From the NCBI GenBank assembly GCA_963682055.1, contig OY821750.1, forward strand, positions 2,420,501-2,484,500: a stretch of DNA of 64,000 nucleotides, given 5' to 3'. Under the pieces are notes generated by a model. The model did no database searches. It was given only the letters and a program-made list of their open reading frames with translations, and had not been told where the DNA came from. The position numbers were made by a program, and so were the translations under genes. This DNA is from Primula veris. Lineage: Eukaryota > Streptophyta > Magnoliopsida > Ericales > Primulaceae. This document shows, piece after piece, positions 10,047 through 21,612 of the stretch. Positions within the stretch are counted from its first letter, which is position 1; every line of letters begins with the position of its first letter.

Positions 10047-12100
10047 ATGGCAAGCATGGTTGTATTCCTGTGGGAACAAGGAAACATGTTTCTAGTTCCA
10101 TTTTTAGTAACTTACCAAAAAGAAATTGCCAATTCAACTCCATTTTTTGTCCTTCTTTTCTCTTTGGTTCTCATCATTGTCATACGATTATTCTTCATGC
10201 CAACAACGAGACGAAAAAACCTACCCCCTGCACCGAAGACACTTCCAATCATAGGCAACCTCCACCAACTAGGGATCCCCCTACACCATACCCTCTATTC
10301 ACTCTCCAAAAAGTATGGCCCTGTCATGCAACTTCGCCTTGGCCGCATACCCGTACTCGTGATCTCTTCAGCAGAAGCAGCTGAGGAGGTCATGAAAACT
10401 CATGATCTTGCTTTTTCCACTAGGCGCAATTTCAAGATTAACAAAAAGCTTCTCTATGACTCAAAAGATGTTGCTGTAGCCCCCTATGGCGAATATTGGA
10501 GGCAAATGAAAAGTATTTTTGTGCTCCGGCTGCTAAGCAACAAAAGGGTCCGATCATTCCGTTCAGTGAGAGAAGAGAAAACCTTGGAGTTGATGAAGAA
10601 AATTGAAAGATCTCCACATCAAGAGTTGAATGTGAGCAATCTTCTTGGATCATTCACACTTGATATGGTGCGCGAGGTAGTTTTAGGGAAGACGAAAGAG
10701 GTGGAAGGGGATAAAGGAGAAAAATTCAAGAAATTGTTAAATGAGCTAATGAGGATAGTGGGTGGTTTCGATTTGGGGGAGGTTATTCCTTGGCTTGATT
10801 GGGTGAGTCGTGTGAGCGGAAAGGATTCTCAGGTAGACCGAGTGGCAAAAGGGATCGACGAAGTTTTAGAAGAAGTGGTCCAAGGACGTATGGATCGAGG
10901 CAGAGATGGAACAAGTAAACATTTTGATGATCAAGACTTTGTTGATATTCTACTAAACATTCAGAAGGAAGAGGGATCTGGTATATCAATAGAGAGAGAT
11001 GGCATTAAAGCCTTACTTTTGGTAAGCAGCTTCTTTTTTACAGGCACTTAATACTTAAGCTTTCCGTCGAAAATTGTATTGACTAATTGCAGAATGTGTT
11101 TTCTTGTTAAAATTGTTTCTTCTTGCTGAATGTGTTTCTCCTAATCACGGTCGTAAAAGGATTCTGAAATTTTTTGTTAGTGTTTTGGTCTCTTCAGAAT
11201 TTCCTCTAAAGGATTTCTAGAGGATCCAATTAAAAATTGATACAGACATGAATCCACATAAACAGAGAAGTTTTTTAGATACTTCCTCCATATTGGATGA
11301 TTATATCGGAGCCTTTAAGTAAACACGAGACATGTGGTACTCAGAGCCCTTGATCTAGATATAGAGGTTTTAGATAAGGACCATATTCAAATAATCTAAC
11401 CTTCGATATTTTCAGAAAGATGTTTTTAACTGAAGTCATAGGTTTGATAATGATATCAAGCTTACAAATATGGTGCTTTTTGCAGGATGCTTTCGCCGCT
11501 GGAAGTGATACCACATCCACTCTCGTAGAATGGGAAATGTCAGAACTACTAAAACACCCTAGTGTTATGAAACGATTGCAAGACGAGATAAGATGTATTT
11601 GTAAAGGCAAGTCCAACATAATAGAAGAGGACTTGGAAAAAACAAACTATCTGAAAGCTGTTGTCAAAGAGACACTTCGTCTACATCCTCCTTTTCCGAT
11701 GCCAGTCCCGAGAGAAGCGAGGGAAGATACCAAGGTGATGGGTTATGACGTTGAGGCCGAGACAATGGTTATAGTCAATCTTTGGGCAATTGGTAGGGAC
11801 CCAAAATATTGGGAGAACCCTGATGAGTTCCAACCAGAGAGATTTATGGATTCCACTGTCGATTTTAAGGGAAACCATTTTCAGTTTATTCCATTTGGAG
11901 CTGGCAGGAGAGGTTGTCCTGGGATCTCTTTTGCCACAGCCATGAATGAGATTGTTTTGGCGAATCTCGTGAACAAATTTGATTGGAAACTTCCAAATAA
12001 AATGGCTGTTGGGGATTTGGACATGACCGAAAGCGGAGATTTTACCATCCATAGGAAAATACCACTGATTGCCATGGCAATTCCACATTCTTTTGAATGA
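10047..12100 (+). CDS. Cytochrome P450, CYP71 clan (CYP71A-like), copy 1
   Basis: Two exons, 10047-11021 and 11486-12100, with a 464-bp GT-AG phase-0 intron (G/GTAAGC donor, TTTTTGCAG acceptor), predict 529 residues, slightly longer than the usual 490-510. The protein shows a hydrophobic N-terminal anchor (about residues 32-50), a basic stretch and proline hinge NLPPAPKTLPIIGNLHQLG (58-76), helix C WRQMK (151-155), the I-helix oxygen-binding motif AAGSDTT (329-335), K-helix ExxR (E387-R390), PERF (442-445) and heme loop FGAGRRGCPG (462-471) with ligand C469. One phase-0 intron just before the I-helix is typical of CYP71-type genes. It should be an ER-bound, reductase-dependent monooxygenase of specialised metabolism; the substrate is unknown. 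The first ATG is used because it precedes the membrane anchor; its N-terminal tail is unusually long. A possible AATAAA signal is at 12128-12133. No disabling mutation is seen. Confidence 0.93.
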
Positions 12101-12618
12101 GTTCCCAAACTAATTAAAAGAGACAGGAATAAATGATCCGACTGCCAATGGGGACAATTGCATTATGCTTTATCTAGTCTTTCTTGATATATTATTTTCA
12201 AGTTGTCTTTGTTATTTTCTGTTTTGCTAAATGGTTTTTGCAAAATGTTTGTGATCGATTACGTTCCCCTTGTTAAAATGATATTGTTTCAGCGTTGTAT
12301 GAATCTGCCCTTCACAGGGGGCTGTAGCGGTCAGATCAGTTTTTTTTCTATGTTTTGACGATGGCCGAAATCAGTTTTAGCAATCAGATGAGTCGTTAGG
12401 ACGTTATATATATGTTCCTATAGCAGTCCCTATTTCGGTTAATAATTCGAATATAATATATGTGAGGTACAAAGTACAAGTCTATTGTACCGTATTTGTT
12501 TGTCACTATATTGTCAAAATTAGATTGAGTTAACTTATATTGAACTCTTATCATATTAACAGTTAATGCGTAACACGTTTGTTTAGTTGTGTTTAAATAT
12601 AGGTTGAAATTATAATCT

Positions 12619-13241
12619 CAGTTATAACTGAAACTGGCGGACATATTACTTGGCGATTAAGTCAAATATATTCTAAAAGGTCCACAAACGTGAGCAGCAA
12701 GTCGAGAAAATTTCGTGCAATATCGAAAGATTAGATTGAAGAGAATGAAAAGATTTTCTTGATGGATTAGAAGACTTGAACAATAAAGAAGAATCTTAGT
12801 CAAAGAACGAAAGAGAGAAAAAGGAAATAATTTCTATTTGATTAAGATTATAATTCTTTGTAAGACTATAAATAAATACAATTAGATTCTAATATTTTGC
12901 GTCTCTAAATCATAGATTATACCACAAATAGAGAGAAAGAGACCCACAAAATATTCCACAAAATATTATAGAGGAAAAAAATATTTTTTGAGAGAAATTA
13001 ATGACGGAATGTCATTAGATATTGAGAGTTGTTAGGTAGAAGTAATAGTTTGATAGAGAAATACTAGTGAGTGAGTCATTGAGTATTGTAATACTTGAGT
13101 CTACTATTTTAAGGTTGACAATATAAATAAATACCGGGTGAGTGGCTCAAAGACGTAGATGTGGTGAGCACATCGAACTTCGTAATTAAAGATCGTGTGC
13201 TATTTACTATTCTGTCAGAACTCTTCAGTTATAACTGAAAC
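12619..13241. mobile_element. LTR-like remnant downstream of P450 copy 1
   Basis: About 600 bp flanked by a 16-bp direct repeat CAGTTATAACTGAAAC (12619-12634 and 13226-13241). Inside are a TATAAATAAATA box (about 12867) and, near the right end, GGTGAGTGGCTCAAAGACG and ATCGTGTGCTATTT, resembling the end of plant copia LTRs. The same block sits downstream of copy 2 (31688-32298), so it predates the duplication. I could not define TG...CA ends, so this is a tentative call. Confidence 0.35.
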
Positions 13242-13725
13242 AGAATCTCAGTTCTAGCTGAAACGCCTAATAGCATTCAGAATATTATACAAACGTATTT
13301 TTCAATATATAAATGAAATTTATAGAGAGGATGAGAATTTATGATATATGGATGCAGAGTTGGATGAAAACAAGGGTGTAGGGTCATATATATAGGAAAC
13401 AAAAGAGTGCAAAAGAAAAGACAACCTTTGAAAATAGTTTAAGGATATGTTTGAAAACGGTTCCGTGACGGGTCGTTTCTTACGGTTTCTGGGTATTTAC
13501 GGTACAGTTTTCGGGTATTGGGTCTTTTCGACACCCCTATTACTTTGAAGGGTTACTGATCAATAGTAAAAAACTTTAGACCATTTTTTTGTTTTGCTTC
13601 TGAACTCTGCATTGTATCTCACTATTATGTATATTCCTCGTTATTTCTCTATTCTCTTCTCTATATACTAAAAGAAAAAAGAGTCATTTTGAACAATAAG
13701 TTTTTTTTCCAGCAGCTTAGGGTTT

Positions 13726-16138
13726 TGTAAGAACCCGTATTTTTTTTATTTTTTTTTTCTCCATATATATTTAATAGTGATAATACCAGTTATTAATTTA
13801 GCTTATATTAGGGGGAAAATAAATATTTTAGCTAATAATAGTAGTAATGTATAATTATGTAGTAGTATGAGGTCTAAATGATAAGTTCTCCTAATGGGTT
13901 GTGTAAAGATTAAATAGGAAATAAAAACTGAAACTTAAATTTACATTCAGAATTGGGACTTTTCAGTTACTTGTCAGTTCTTTACTTCCCTGTATAACTT
14001 ATGAAAAGAGGAGAAATAGTAGGACAAAGGAAACACATCATATTAAGAAAGGAGAAGGAGAGAGAGAGCCCAACATTGGTCTAGCAGCACGTTTTTTTTT
14101 CCCTTCACCAAGGTAACCACTTGATCATAGTTCCTTTATATTTTAGTTGTGATTAAGCATGATATAGTTGATTGGCTAATTGATAACATAAGTGGGGATA
14201 TTCGAATTGAATTATCACATGGAGCATTATGGTTGTTATTCTATATTTGGGTCGTAATTTATTTGACTGGGTAAACTATAATGATGTTAAACCGTACTAA
14301 ATGGTATATTTTCATTTTGAGATAAAATGGTATATTTTCATTCCGGCTAAGTAGCCGCTGGATTATAATTGAATTACTAGCTGTATGTTTCATAGTTTTC
14401 TTTTGTTTAGCATGCAAAGTGTTTGATGTTTGGTTGATATAAGGTGATGAAGTTATTATGGTTTTTTTTTAAGGAAAATATTGAAGAACCAGGACAGGTT
14501 GTAAAAATGTATGAATTGGAATTTGGAACTATACTTGCAGGGGTTTAGTCAAGTATTGACATAAGCAATAAGCAGCTTATTATGAAAGAACTAGTCCAAC
14601 ACCTTTTTTTTTCTTTTTCCAGATTTAAATCCCAGAACAATTATTTTGGATTCTTAGGATTAAGGTTATTGAATTCCTCTGTTCTTTGGTCTTTATTGAT
14701 GATGGTTCTATAGGCTAGTGAAGTTTTATATTGTCCTTAATTTAACATTCTTTGTTTGGGTTGTTCAAACCAGTCGCTTAGCCGCTTTTCTGGACAGTTA
14801 TAATGGATTAGTTTTGGGAGATAAAATTGACCATTTGGGTCAATAAACAGGAACGATCATGGCTGTTTCTTTATATTTGGGTCTTGCGTTGTAAGACATA
14901 AAATAGACAGATAGGTTGAAATGCATTAGCGTGTGTATGCAAAGTATGTAGTGTAGTTAGTTACCACCAAATGATTCGGGAAATGGCCGTAGTGGTCGCA
15001 TTTAGTTACTGTAGTTAAATTCCAGATTTTGATAGTTAATCGCATGATGTTTCAGGTTGTAACAAGTGATTCGGGTAACTTATAAGCCGACGGGCAGGTG
15101 AGTGGTCTTGTCTTACTAGTATAAAACCCCATTATGTATTCGACCGAATTTGCAGACTTTGGCATTATTTTCAGAAATATCTATATATGTAAAAAAATTG
15201 TTTTTCATGTCATTGTGTAAGAAAGAAACGAGATAACAGAAGTTATGTATAAAGTTTTGAATGATATATTGTTTTTATGATTGTATTGAGACCATGAGGA
15301 AAAGTGCAACGAAGAATCCCCTAATAAGGAGAAGTGGGGTGACGTTGGCAACTAAACGAATGAGTTTAGTTCTCAACGGTTAACTTAACGATTGTACATA
15401 GTTTCGTTAACCGGAACGTTTTAAGGAATAGACCCAGCCGTCATGCTGCGGTGACCTTAACTACGTAGTGCACGTATGGTTTATACACCTGAGAAAAAGA
15501 TCGACGGTAAAGAGATTGAGGAAGTCAATCGGGCTTGGTACCCTAAGATATTAATACTATCATACTTGCTTTTATCATAGTAAGAAAGAAAAGATATTAT
15601 AATTTTTATTTTTATTTTGCAATTGTTTTAAGAACTTTACCTTGTCTGATGGGAAATTTTACATAAATCAAAAACCTTGTTTTCAAGAAAGAAAAGGAAT
15701 GAAAACCCTATTTTTGACCCATATTATTATTGTAAGATTTGTCGCTCACTAAGCTCGTTTAGCTTACCCTCGTTTTTATAATGTTTTCAGGTAATCAGGC
15801 AGATTTTTAGAGTCGGACTAGAGTTAGTCGGGACCAGCCAACCTCCTAGGATTTTCATTTATTTTCCGCTGCTAATAAGGTTTTAAACCAAGTTTTGAAT
15901 TTGAAACGTTGTTTTACATTTCGAGGTTTTCAGAATAATAAGTTTGAGGTTGAATTTTGGATTTCATGGGTTGTTATCGTAATACGCAGATATTGAATAT
16001 TATCTTTTAAGTTATATTATTTCATCGTGTTGAATTACATTGTTGGTCCATCAGTTCTAGTTTTTGGCTTTGTCTAGCACGTGTCAAAACACATGTTATT
16101 CGGCCGTGTAACATCATATTTAGTTCTAGGATGTTACA
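13726..16138 (+). mobile_element. Solo LTR of a gypsy-like element (2413 bp), TSD GGTTT
   Basis: Begins TGTAAGAACCCGTATTTTT and ends AGGATGTTACA, with an exact 5-bp duplication GGTTT on both sides (13721-13725 and 16139-16143). No internal domain is attached, so it is a solo LTR left by LTR-LTR recombination. The last 400 bp closely match the 3' end of the solo LTR at 44760-47481, so the two are members of one family, although they diverge in the middle. The start resembles the TGTAACATCCCG start of the element D LTR. Structured segments are visible, for example ACTAAAC...GTTTAGT and CGGTTAAC...GTTAACCG around 15350-15405. No coding frame. Confidence 0.88.
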
Positions 16139-16143
16139 GGTTT

Positions 16144-17937
16144 GGCTAAAGATAGATGAATAACATAACAAGCCCCCCATCTTCTTATCATTTAAATAGT
16201 CCAATATCAAACTCTATGTTCCTCAGATTTATTTTGGCTGATAATGTGACAGAAAAGTACTTGGCTATAAATTAAGTTGGGTGTCTGCATGTGGTTTCTA
16301 ATTGAGTTAGGGTTTTTACTTGATCTGAATTTCCTGTATACAACGATATATTTTACACATAGGTTGTTTTTACCAACTAAAAAACATGATCGGAATCTAA
16401 TCCTTTTGGTCTTTAATACTGTAGCTTTTACGAGAGATGTGTAAGAGATCGAATCGAGCCCTAAGACGAGCAGAAGATGCTTTTATGAATTCCCTAACCA
16501 TTTGTTATTAAAAGATTAGTACATGTTAATAAGTTTACGTGTTAGGTTGAATCTTATTTGCAAAATTTACAAATCAAATGCAGTTACGTACATGCTTGGT
16601 GTTGGTAATGTACCATACCACCATCCTATCAACATACCATACTTACGGTATACCTGAGATTTGATCCGATAATGATATGAAATTTGTCTCAGCGTGTATG
16701 CCTGTAGTCTTTTGGGAAGGTGATAAATTGCAGGTGCTAAAATTTGTTATCGTGCTCAGGAGATATCAATCCAATGAGTTGAATTCACCCTAAATAAAAT
16801 TGCGTTTGCGTTCTCACAAAATTGCCATCCATCTTACCGTTGCTTTTTGATACAATTGCCATTATACTGAGTTAAGCCTCTGCTATCCAATGAAACAACA
16901 TGATTTAACATGAATTAACATCTGTATAAACGGAAATAACTGCAAAGGACAGTACTACAGTAATGACATGCTCGAAACAAGACTTCTATAGCTGGTCACA
17001 GACTTACCATCACAATGCCCGAATCTACACCAAGGAAATCAATTCATCGATCGACTCTCAATATATTAATGTTTCTGAAACAAACACCTTTTAGCTTGTT
17101 TAGCAGGCATCTACCAAGTGATACAAATACAATGACCACACAGTAAATTGGTCAAAATAGAATACAATAACAAATAACTTGAATCCTACTTGGCTGTAAT
17201 ACAAAACAAACTCATTCTTAACTCTTTTGTACTGCATTATGCATATAGTGCTTTGTCTTCTTTTCATTGCGTGCGAATTCCTTTTTATAGCTAATATTAC
17301 GATTTTTCAGTAATATACTATGAGGATATATAGTATGCTATAAACGAACGGCACATGACACCACAGAACAAAAAGGAATCCTACGAACAGTGTTCCAAAA
17401 GGAGAACCTAGTTAGACACCTAGTGGATCAAGCGAGATTAAAAGATTTTGAGGTGATTAAGCAGAATTAGGTTGGATTAGGGCGCTACACGAGACCTGTT
17501 TTTGCCTATAAACCGCCTTTCGCCTTTTACAACTTATCCACATGGGATGATCATTGAAGAACCTCCATCGTGATTACTGATCACGACCATTTCGATATCA
17601 GTTTGGCTGTATACATGTATAACTATATAAAAAAAGTTATGCTCATTTTCTAGCCAATTTTCTAAAATTAGGCTGCATTGGGATGGCCAGCATTGTTAAA
17701 TTGTTAATATTGTCCAATGCAATTTATTGTTCTGTAGGGTTGCAAAGCACTCTGTTTCTAAACTACTGAAGAAACATTTATAGAAAAATGAGCTTTTGTA
17801 AAACAAGATACATGTGATAAAAAGGACTAATAATCGGTCAAATTGATTTAACTATTGAATACAAAGTTTAGCCTCTAGTACTATCCAATAAAAAAACATG
17901 ATTTAATATGAATTAACATCTGTATATATGGAAATAA
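16144..17937. other. Non-coding interval with a decayed relic of the P450 upstream region
   Basis: No gene is visible. Two parts resemble the DNA upstream of the P450s. The stretch about 16860-16950 (AGCCTCTGCTATCCAATGAA and following) matches 17866-17937, which is the sequence just left of duplication copy 2 before element A inserted. The stretch about 17065-17150 (CACCTTTTAGCTTGTTTAG, then CTACCAAGTGAT and CAATGACCACACAG) matches first 25030-25080 and then 26355-26400, with everything between missing. This suggests a third, older and internally deleted copy. The rest (16144-16800 and 17160-17860) is AT-rich without recognised features. Confidence 0.5.
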
Positions 17938-18287
17938 TGTTGGGCCGATCAGGCAAACAATGAGAAGGACAGAAAACTGAAACCGAGTACACACTGTTTG
18001 ATAACGGAGTTCACCCAAATTGGCTACGTCTCCGAGCCGCTACACGTGACACTTAATATTATTATAATGAGGATTACAATCGTAATCTAGCTTAATCACA
18101 ATCTATGGTTCTCTCGCAAATAGAACTCTCTCACTTATAATATGTAAAAGGTGTTTGTGTAGGTGTAATTAAAATATAAGATATTGGGACATATAAATAG
18201 AACCCTTAGTGGGTCATATTACAATTCCAAGTGATGTGGGATAAATAGAAAATATGGTCAAAACTCATTTGACTCTACTAGTTAACA
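17938..18287 (-). repeat. 3' LTR of element A (left end on + strand)
   Basis: 350 bp, written on the + strand as TGTTGGGCCGATC...GTTAACA. It pairs with 24293-24642. The minus-strand polypurine tract CCAAATGGGAGAT adjoins it at 18288-18300. Confidence 0.92.
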
Positions 18288-18300
18288 ATCTCCCATTTGG
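18288..18300 (-). other. Polypurine tract of element A
   Basis: Read on the minus strand this is CCAAATGGGAGAT, ending exactly at the LTR. The element B counterpart (35204-35216) differs by one base. Confidence 0.8.
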
Positions 18301-18450
18301 AGTCAAATGTTAAGTGCTTCAAAAGAATTCTGATTATCCCCGACCACCGAACTCACTGTGCTCCACCGAGCAGAATGCTCCCATTGGTATCCTTGTATAA
18401 TAATTATTACTCTTCAGAGTTGATTATTCATGTAGCGGCGACCCTGGGTC

Positions 18451-19731
18451 TCAAGCTCGGAGTCCTACTGAGGTTGCACACAGTCTTAGTTTGTCGATTG
18501 TAACAGTCTTCGTTAGCATATCGGCGGGGTTCTTAGCGCCCTCAATATTTTCTAGCGCGAAGATTCCATCTTCTAGAACGTCCCGGATAAAATGGTAACG
18601 AATCTGTATGTGCTTGGTGCGTGAATGGAATACAGGATTCTTAGCTAGCTGAACTGCACTTTGACTATCACAGTGCAGAACTCCCTTGTCGGTTTTCTGA
18701 CCGAGCTCCTTTAAGAAACCTTGCAACCAAATCATCTCTTTGCTTGCTTCCGTCACCGCGACGTACTCAGCCTCTGTGGTCGACAATTCAACAATCTTTT
18801 ACAACTTAGATGTCCAACTCACAACAGTACCACCGTAGGTACAAACACATCCCGTTGTGCTCTTTCGGCTGTCCAGATCACCAGCCATGTCAGCATCCAC
18901 GTGCAGGCCTTCCGAAGTCTTTCGGAAACATAATGCCAAATTCATTGTACCCGTGAGATATCTCAATATCCACTTCACAGCTTCCCAATGGTGCTTTTTT
19001 GGGTTACTTATGTAACGACTGACAACTCCCACTGCATGGGTAATGTCCGGTCTTGTACACACCATAGCGTACATCAAGCTACCAATTGCTGAAGCGTAGG
19101 GTATGTTCGACATACGATCATTTCCTTCCTCATCTGAGGGTGATTGTTTCTTCGACAAGCTAAAGTGTGCGGCTAGCGGTGAGCCTACAGCCTTGGCATC
19201 ACTCATGCTAAACCGTGTCAACACTTTCTTCACATATTCGACTTGTGACAGAAACAAAGACCCATCCATTCCTCGGGAAATCCTCATACCAAGGATCTGA
19301 TTTGCGGCTCCCAAATCTTTCATCTCAAACTGTTTCGCCAACTGTTGCTTGACCTTGTTAATCTCCACAAGGCTCGACCCGGCAAGCAACATGTCATCTA
19401 CATACAAAAGTAGTATGACGTACGAAGAGTTCTCGAATCTCTTCACGAAACAGCAGTGATCACTATCACTTCTTTCGAACCCGGTATCCACCATGAAACT
19501 GTCAAACTTCTTATACCGCTATCGTGGTGCTTGTTTTAGCCTGTACAAGCTCTTCCTCAGTTTGCAGACCAGTTTCTCTTTTCTCTTTTCGGCAAACCCT
19601 TCAGGTTGGAGCATGTAAATTTCTTCTTCAAGATCTCCATGGAGAAAGACAGTTTTAACATCTAACTGCTCAAGATGAAGATTCGTATTTACAACAATGC
19701 TTAACAATAGCCGAATAGTCGTCAACTTTAC
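18451..19731 (-). pseudogene. Element A reverse transcriptase and RNase H, broken
   Basis: Minus-strand frames give the C-terminal half of copia pol: the RT segment MTTIRLLLSI...LEQLDVKTVFLHGDLEE, the catalytic YVDDMLLAGS, TRPDITHAVGVVSRY, then RNase H with DADMAGDLDSRKSTTGC, STTEAEYVA and KNPADMLTK near the end. Two in-frame stops separate the pieces: a TAG at about 19516 and a TAA at about 18797. At both places element B has a glutamine codon (CAG, CAA), so each is a C-to-T change. The upstream part of RT is separated by the solo LTR inserted at 19732. Confidence 0.88.
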
Positions 19732-21607
19732 TGTAACATCCCGTATTTTTATAAGTGGTTTTATTTATGATTTAATTTATCCAAAAACGTTTTATTCAAA
19801 TTTTACCAAAAACCGGTCACTCGACTAATTTTTAGCCAAAAACCGAAACTCTTCCGAAAAACTTTATTTGAAAAACCTGTTACTAATTTTATAAATAAAA
19901 AGGACCCAATAGTTTTGTTTCTAAAGATTTGTTATTTTTGAGTAGTAAAACAATATTTTTGGATTAAGAGTTAGCTTTTAGAACTTTGGGGACCAAATAG
20001 TTCGCTTCCACAAACTTTGTAAAAACAGTTTTTTTTATACCTAAAATCAGCCCACTTTTCAATTCTTTAAACCTAAAAATCAGCCAAGAGAGAAAAGAGA
20101 GAAAAAGAGAGAAAAGAGAAGAAGAAGAAGAGGAAGCCACCATTAGCGGGTTCATACCGGAAGCATCTCCACTACGCTCTAAGGTAACGGGGGTTATCCA
20201 TTGCGACTAGACGAGGGTGTATGTTAGGATTTGGTTTTGCGTTTATTAGAAATTGGGGGTTTATGCCTTTTTATCTTAATTAGGTTTATAAATTGTTAAT
20301 TGGGTTTAATTGTTGTATGATTTATTCACTTATTTGAATGGGAGAAATTGATGAGTTAATTATATTAATTTCGGATTAATGAGATTATGGATGGGTTTGC
20401 ATGTTTTATGCGTTGATTATTGTGATTATATAATTATTGATGAAATTGGATAAATTTATATTGAATAATGGTGAATTGTAGTTTACGCTTACAAGGTGTT
20501 TGTTAAAATGCCTGAAAGTGATTTTATGTTTTTATAGCGTTTGGCTAGTTGTGAATTTAGTACATGTGGTTATGTGTTATGTTGTATTACGTTAAGTGAC
20601 GTATGAGATGGTGTTATTTGAATAGTATAATATTATTGGTCGAGACCTTAATATTTATACGTATGAGATTGTGTTAATTGGATGATTTATTATTATTGGC
20701 CGAGGCCTTGTGATTTAGCTGTAGTGGCAATGGTCTCTGTCTCTCCCTAATTCCGGGGACAGAAGACGGCCGAGGGGATAGGGAATGACCTACCTTACGG
20801 ACTGGGGTAGGTGGCGTGAGAGGTCCCAGTGTGCACTATATTTATTTTATTGTTAGCAATGGTCTATGTCTCTCCCTAATTCCGGGGGCATAAGACGGCC
20901 GAAGGGATAGGGAATGACTCGTCTTACGGACTGGGACGAGTGGCGTGAGAGGTCCAAGTGCGCACTATAAATCTACTTTTATGTTGCAATGGTCTCTGTC
21001 TCTCCCTAATTCCGGGGACAGAAGACGGCCGAAGGGATAGGGAATGACCTACCTTACGGACTGGGGTAGGTGGCGTGAGAGGTCCATGTATGCTATATGT
21101 GTGTGTTGATGTTATTTAATTTATTTAATTTATCCCGTTGTAGAATGTCATTATATTTCTTCTTATACATCGATTACCGTAGTTGTAGAATTTGTGAGCT
21201 CTTGCATTTATGGGATGGAGTGACGGTGTTTGTGGTGCCGTCCCGTCTAGTTATGTGCGTGGGACTCACCGTTACAATTTTGTATTTCAGGTACAACTTA
21301 GGTTGAAGCGTATGGTTAAGAGTTTTAGCAAGGCATCACATGGGTTCGGGCTTTTGCTTTCTTTTTACTTAGATTGTTTTTGAGGTTGTAGCCTACGGGC
21401 AAATTCATTCGTTCATTATTTTTAGCTTTTATAAATCCTGTCTTGTAGCCGTGTTTGGCAAACAATTTATTTTATTCAGTTAATTGTTCCATTAGCTTGC
21501 AAATGTTTTCTTTAAAAAATTTAATTTTGTACCAACAAGTTCTATTTCCTTTTGTTTTAAAAAGGTCACGCCTCGATGACCGTGTTTATGGAATTTGGGG
21601 CGTGACA
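19732..21607 (+). mobile_element. Gypsy solo LTR nested in element A (1876 bp), TSD TTTAC
   Basis: Begins TGTAACATCCCGTATTTTTA and ends TTGGGGCGTGACA, flanked by an exact TSD TTTAC (19727-19731 and 21608-21612). The uninterrupted target is visible in element B at about 36655-36665, where a single TTTAC runs through coding sequence. The LTR is the same family as the 3' LTR of element D (54452-56104), but about 220 bp longer because an internal tandem array has three full units here. It lies in the RT domain of A and so inserted after A. Confidence 0.95.
20727..21090 (+). repeat. Three-unit tandem repeat with covarying hairpins inside the gypsy LTR
   Basis: Units of about 129-130 bp start at 20727, 20856 and 20986. 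Each has a first hairpin (TCTGTC...GACAGA in units 1 and 3) and a second with the fixed 11-nt loop TTACGGACTGG. The stem of the second hairpin is ACCTACC/GGTAGGT in units 1 and 3 but ACTCGTC/GACGAGT in unit 2 (20917-20941), with three base pairs changed on both sides. The element D LTR has one full and one truncated unit (about 55394-55572). Confidence 0.9.
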
Positions 21608-21612
21608 TTTAC

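Larger units (their letters stand above)
6076..13453 (+). repeat. Segmental duplication, copy 1 (contains P450 copy 1)
   Basis: This segment matches 24750-32512 from AATACAATATTCG at the left to AAAATAGTTTAAG at the right, covering long upstream DNA, the P450 gene and about 1.3 kb downstream. Differences are mostly single bases plus indels: about 425 bp extra here at 8210-8634, a short tandem repeat near 9018-9104, unrelated sequence at about 9195-9290 where copy 2 has a transposon-bearing stretch, and absence of the 524-bp block 28488-29011. From 6076 to 10046 I see no coding sequence except AT-rich chance frames. The left edge coincides with the end of E1, so the original duplication may extend further left beyond E1, outside the window. 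Confidence 0.9.

Noticed and set aside
9977..10384. Open frame of 135 codons overlapping the start of the P450 (also 29038-29448)
   Set aside because: Alternative-frame shadow of the P450 exon; it lacks any P450 or other motif and is conserved only because the DNA is duplicated.
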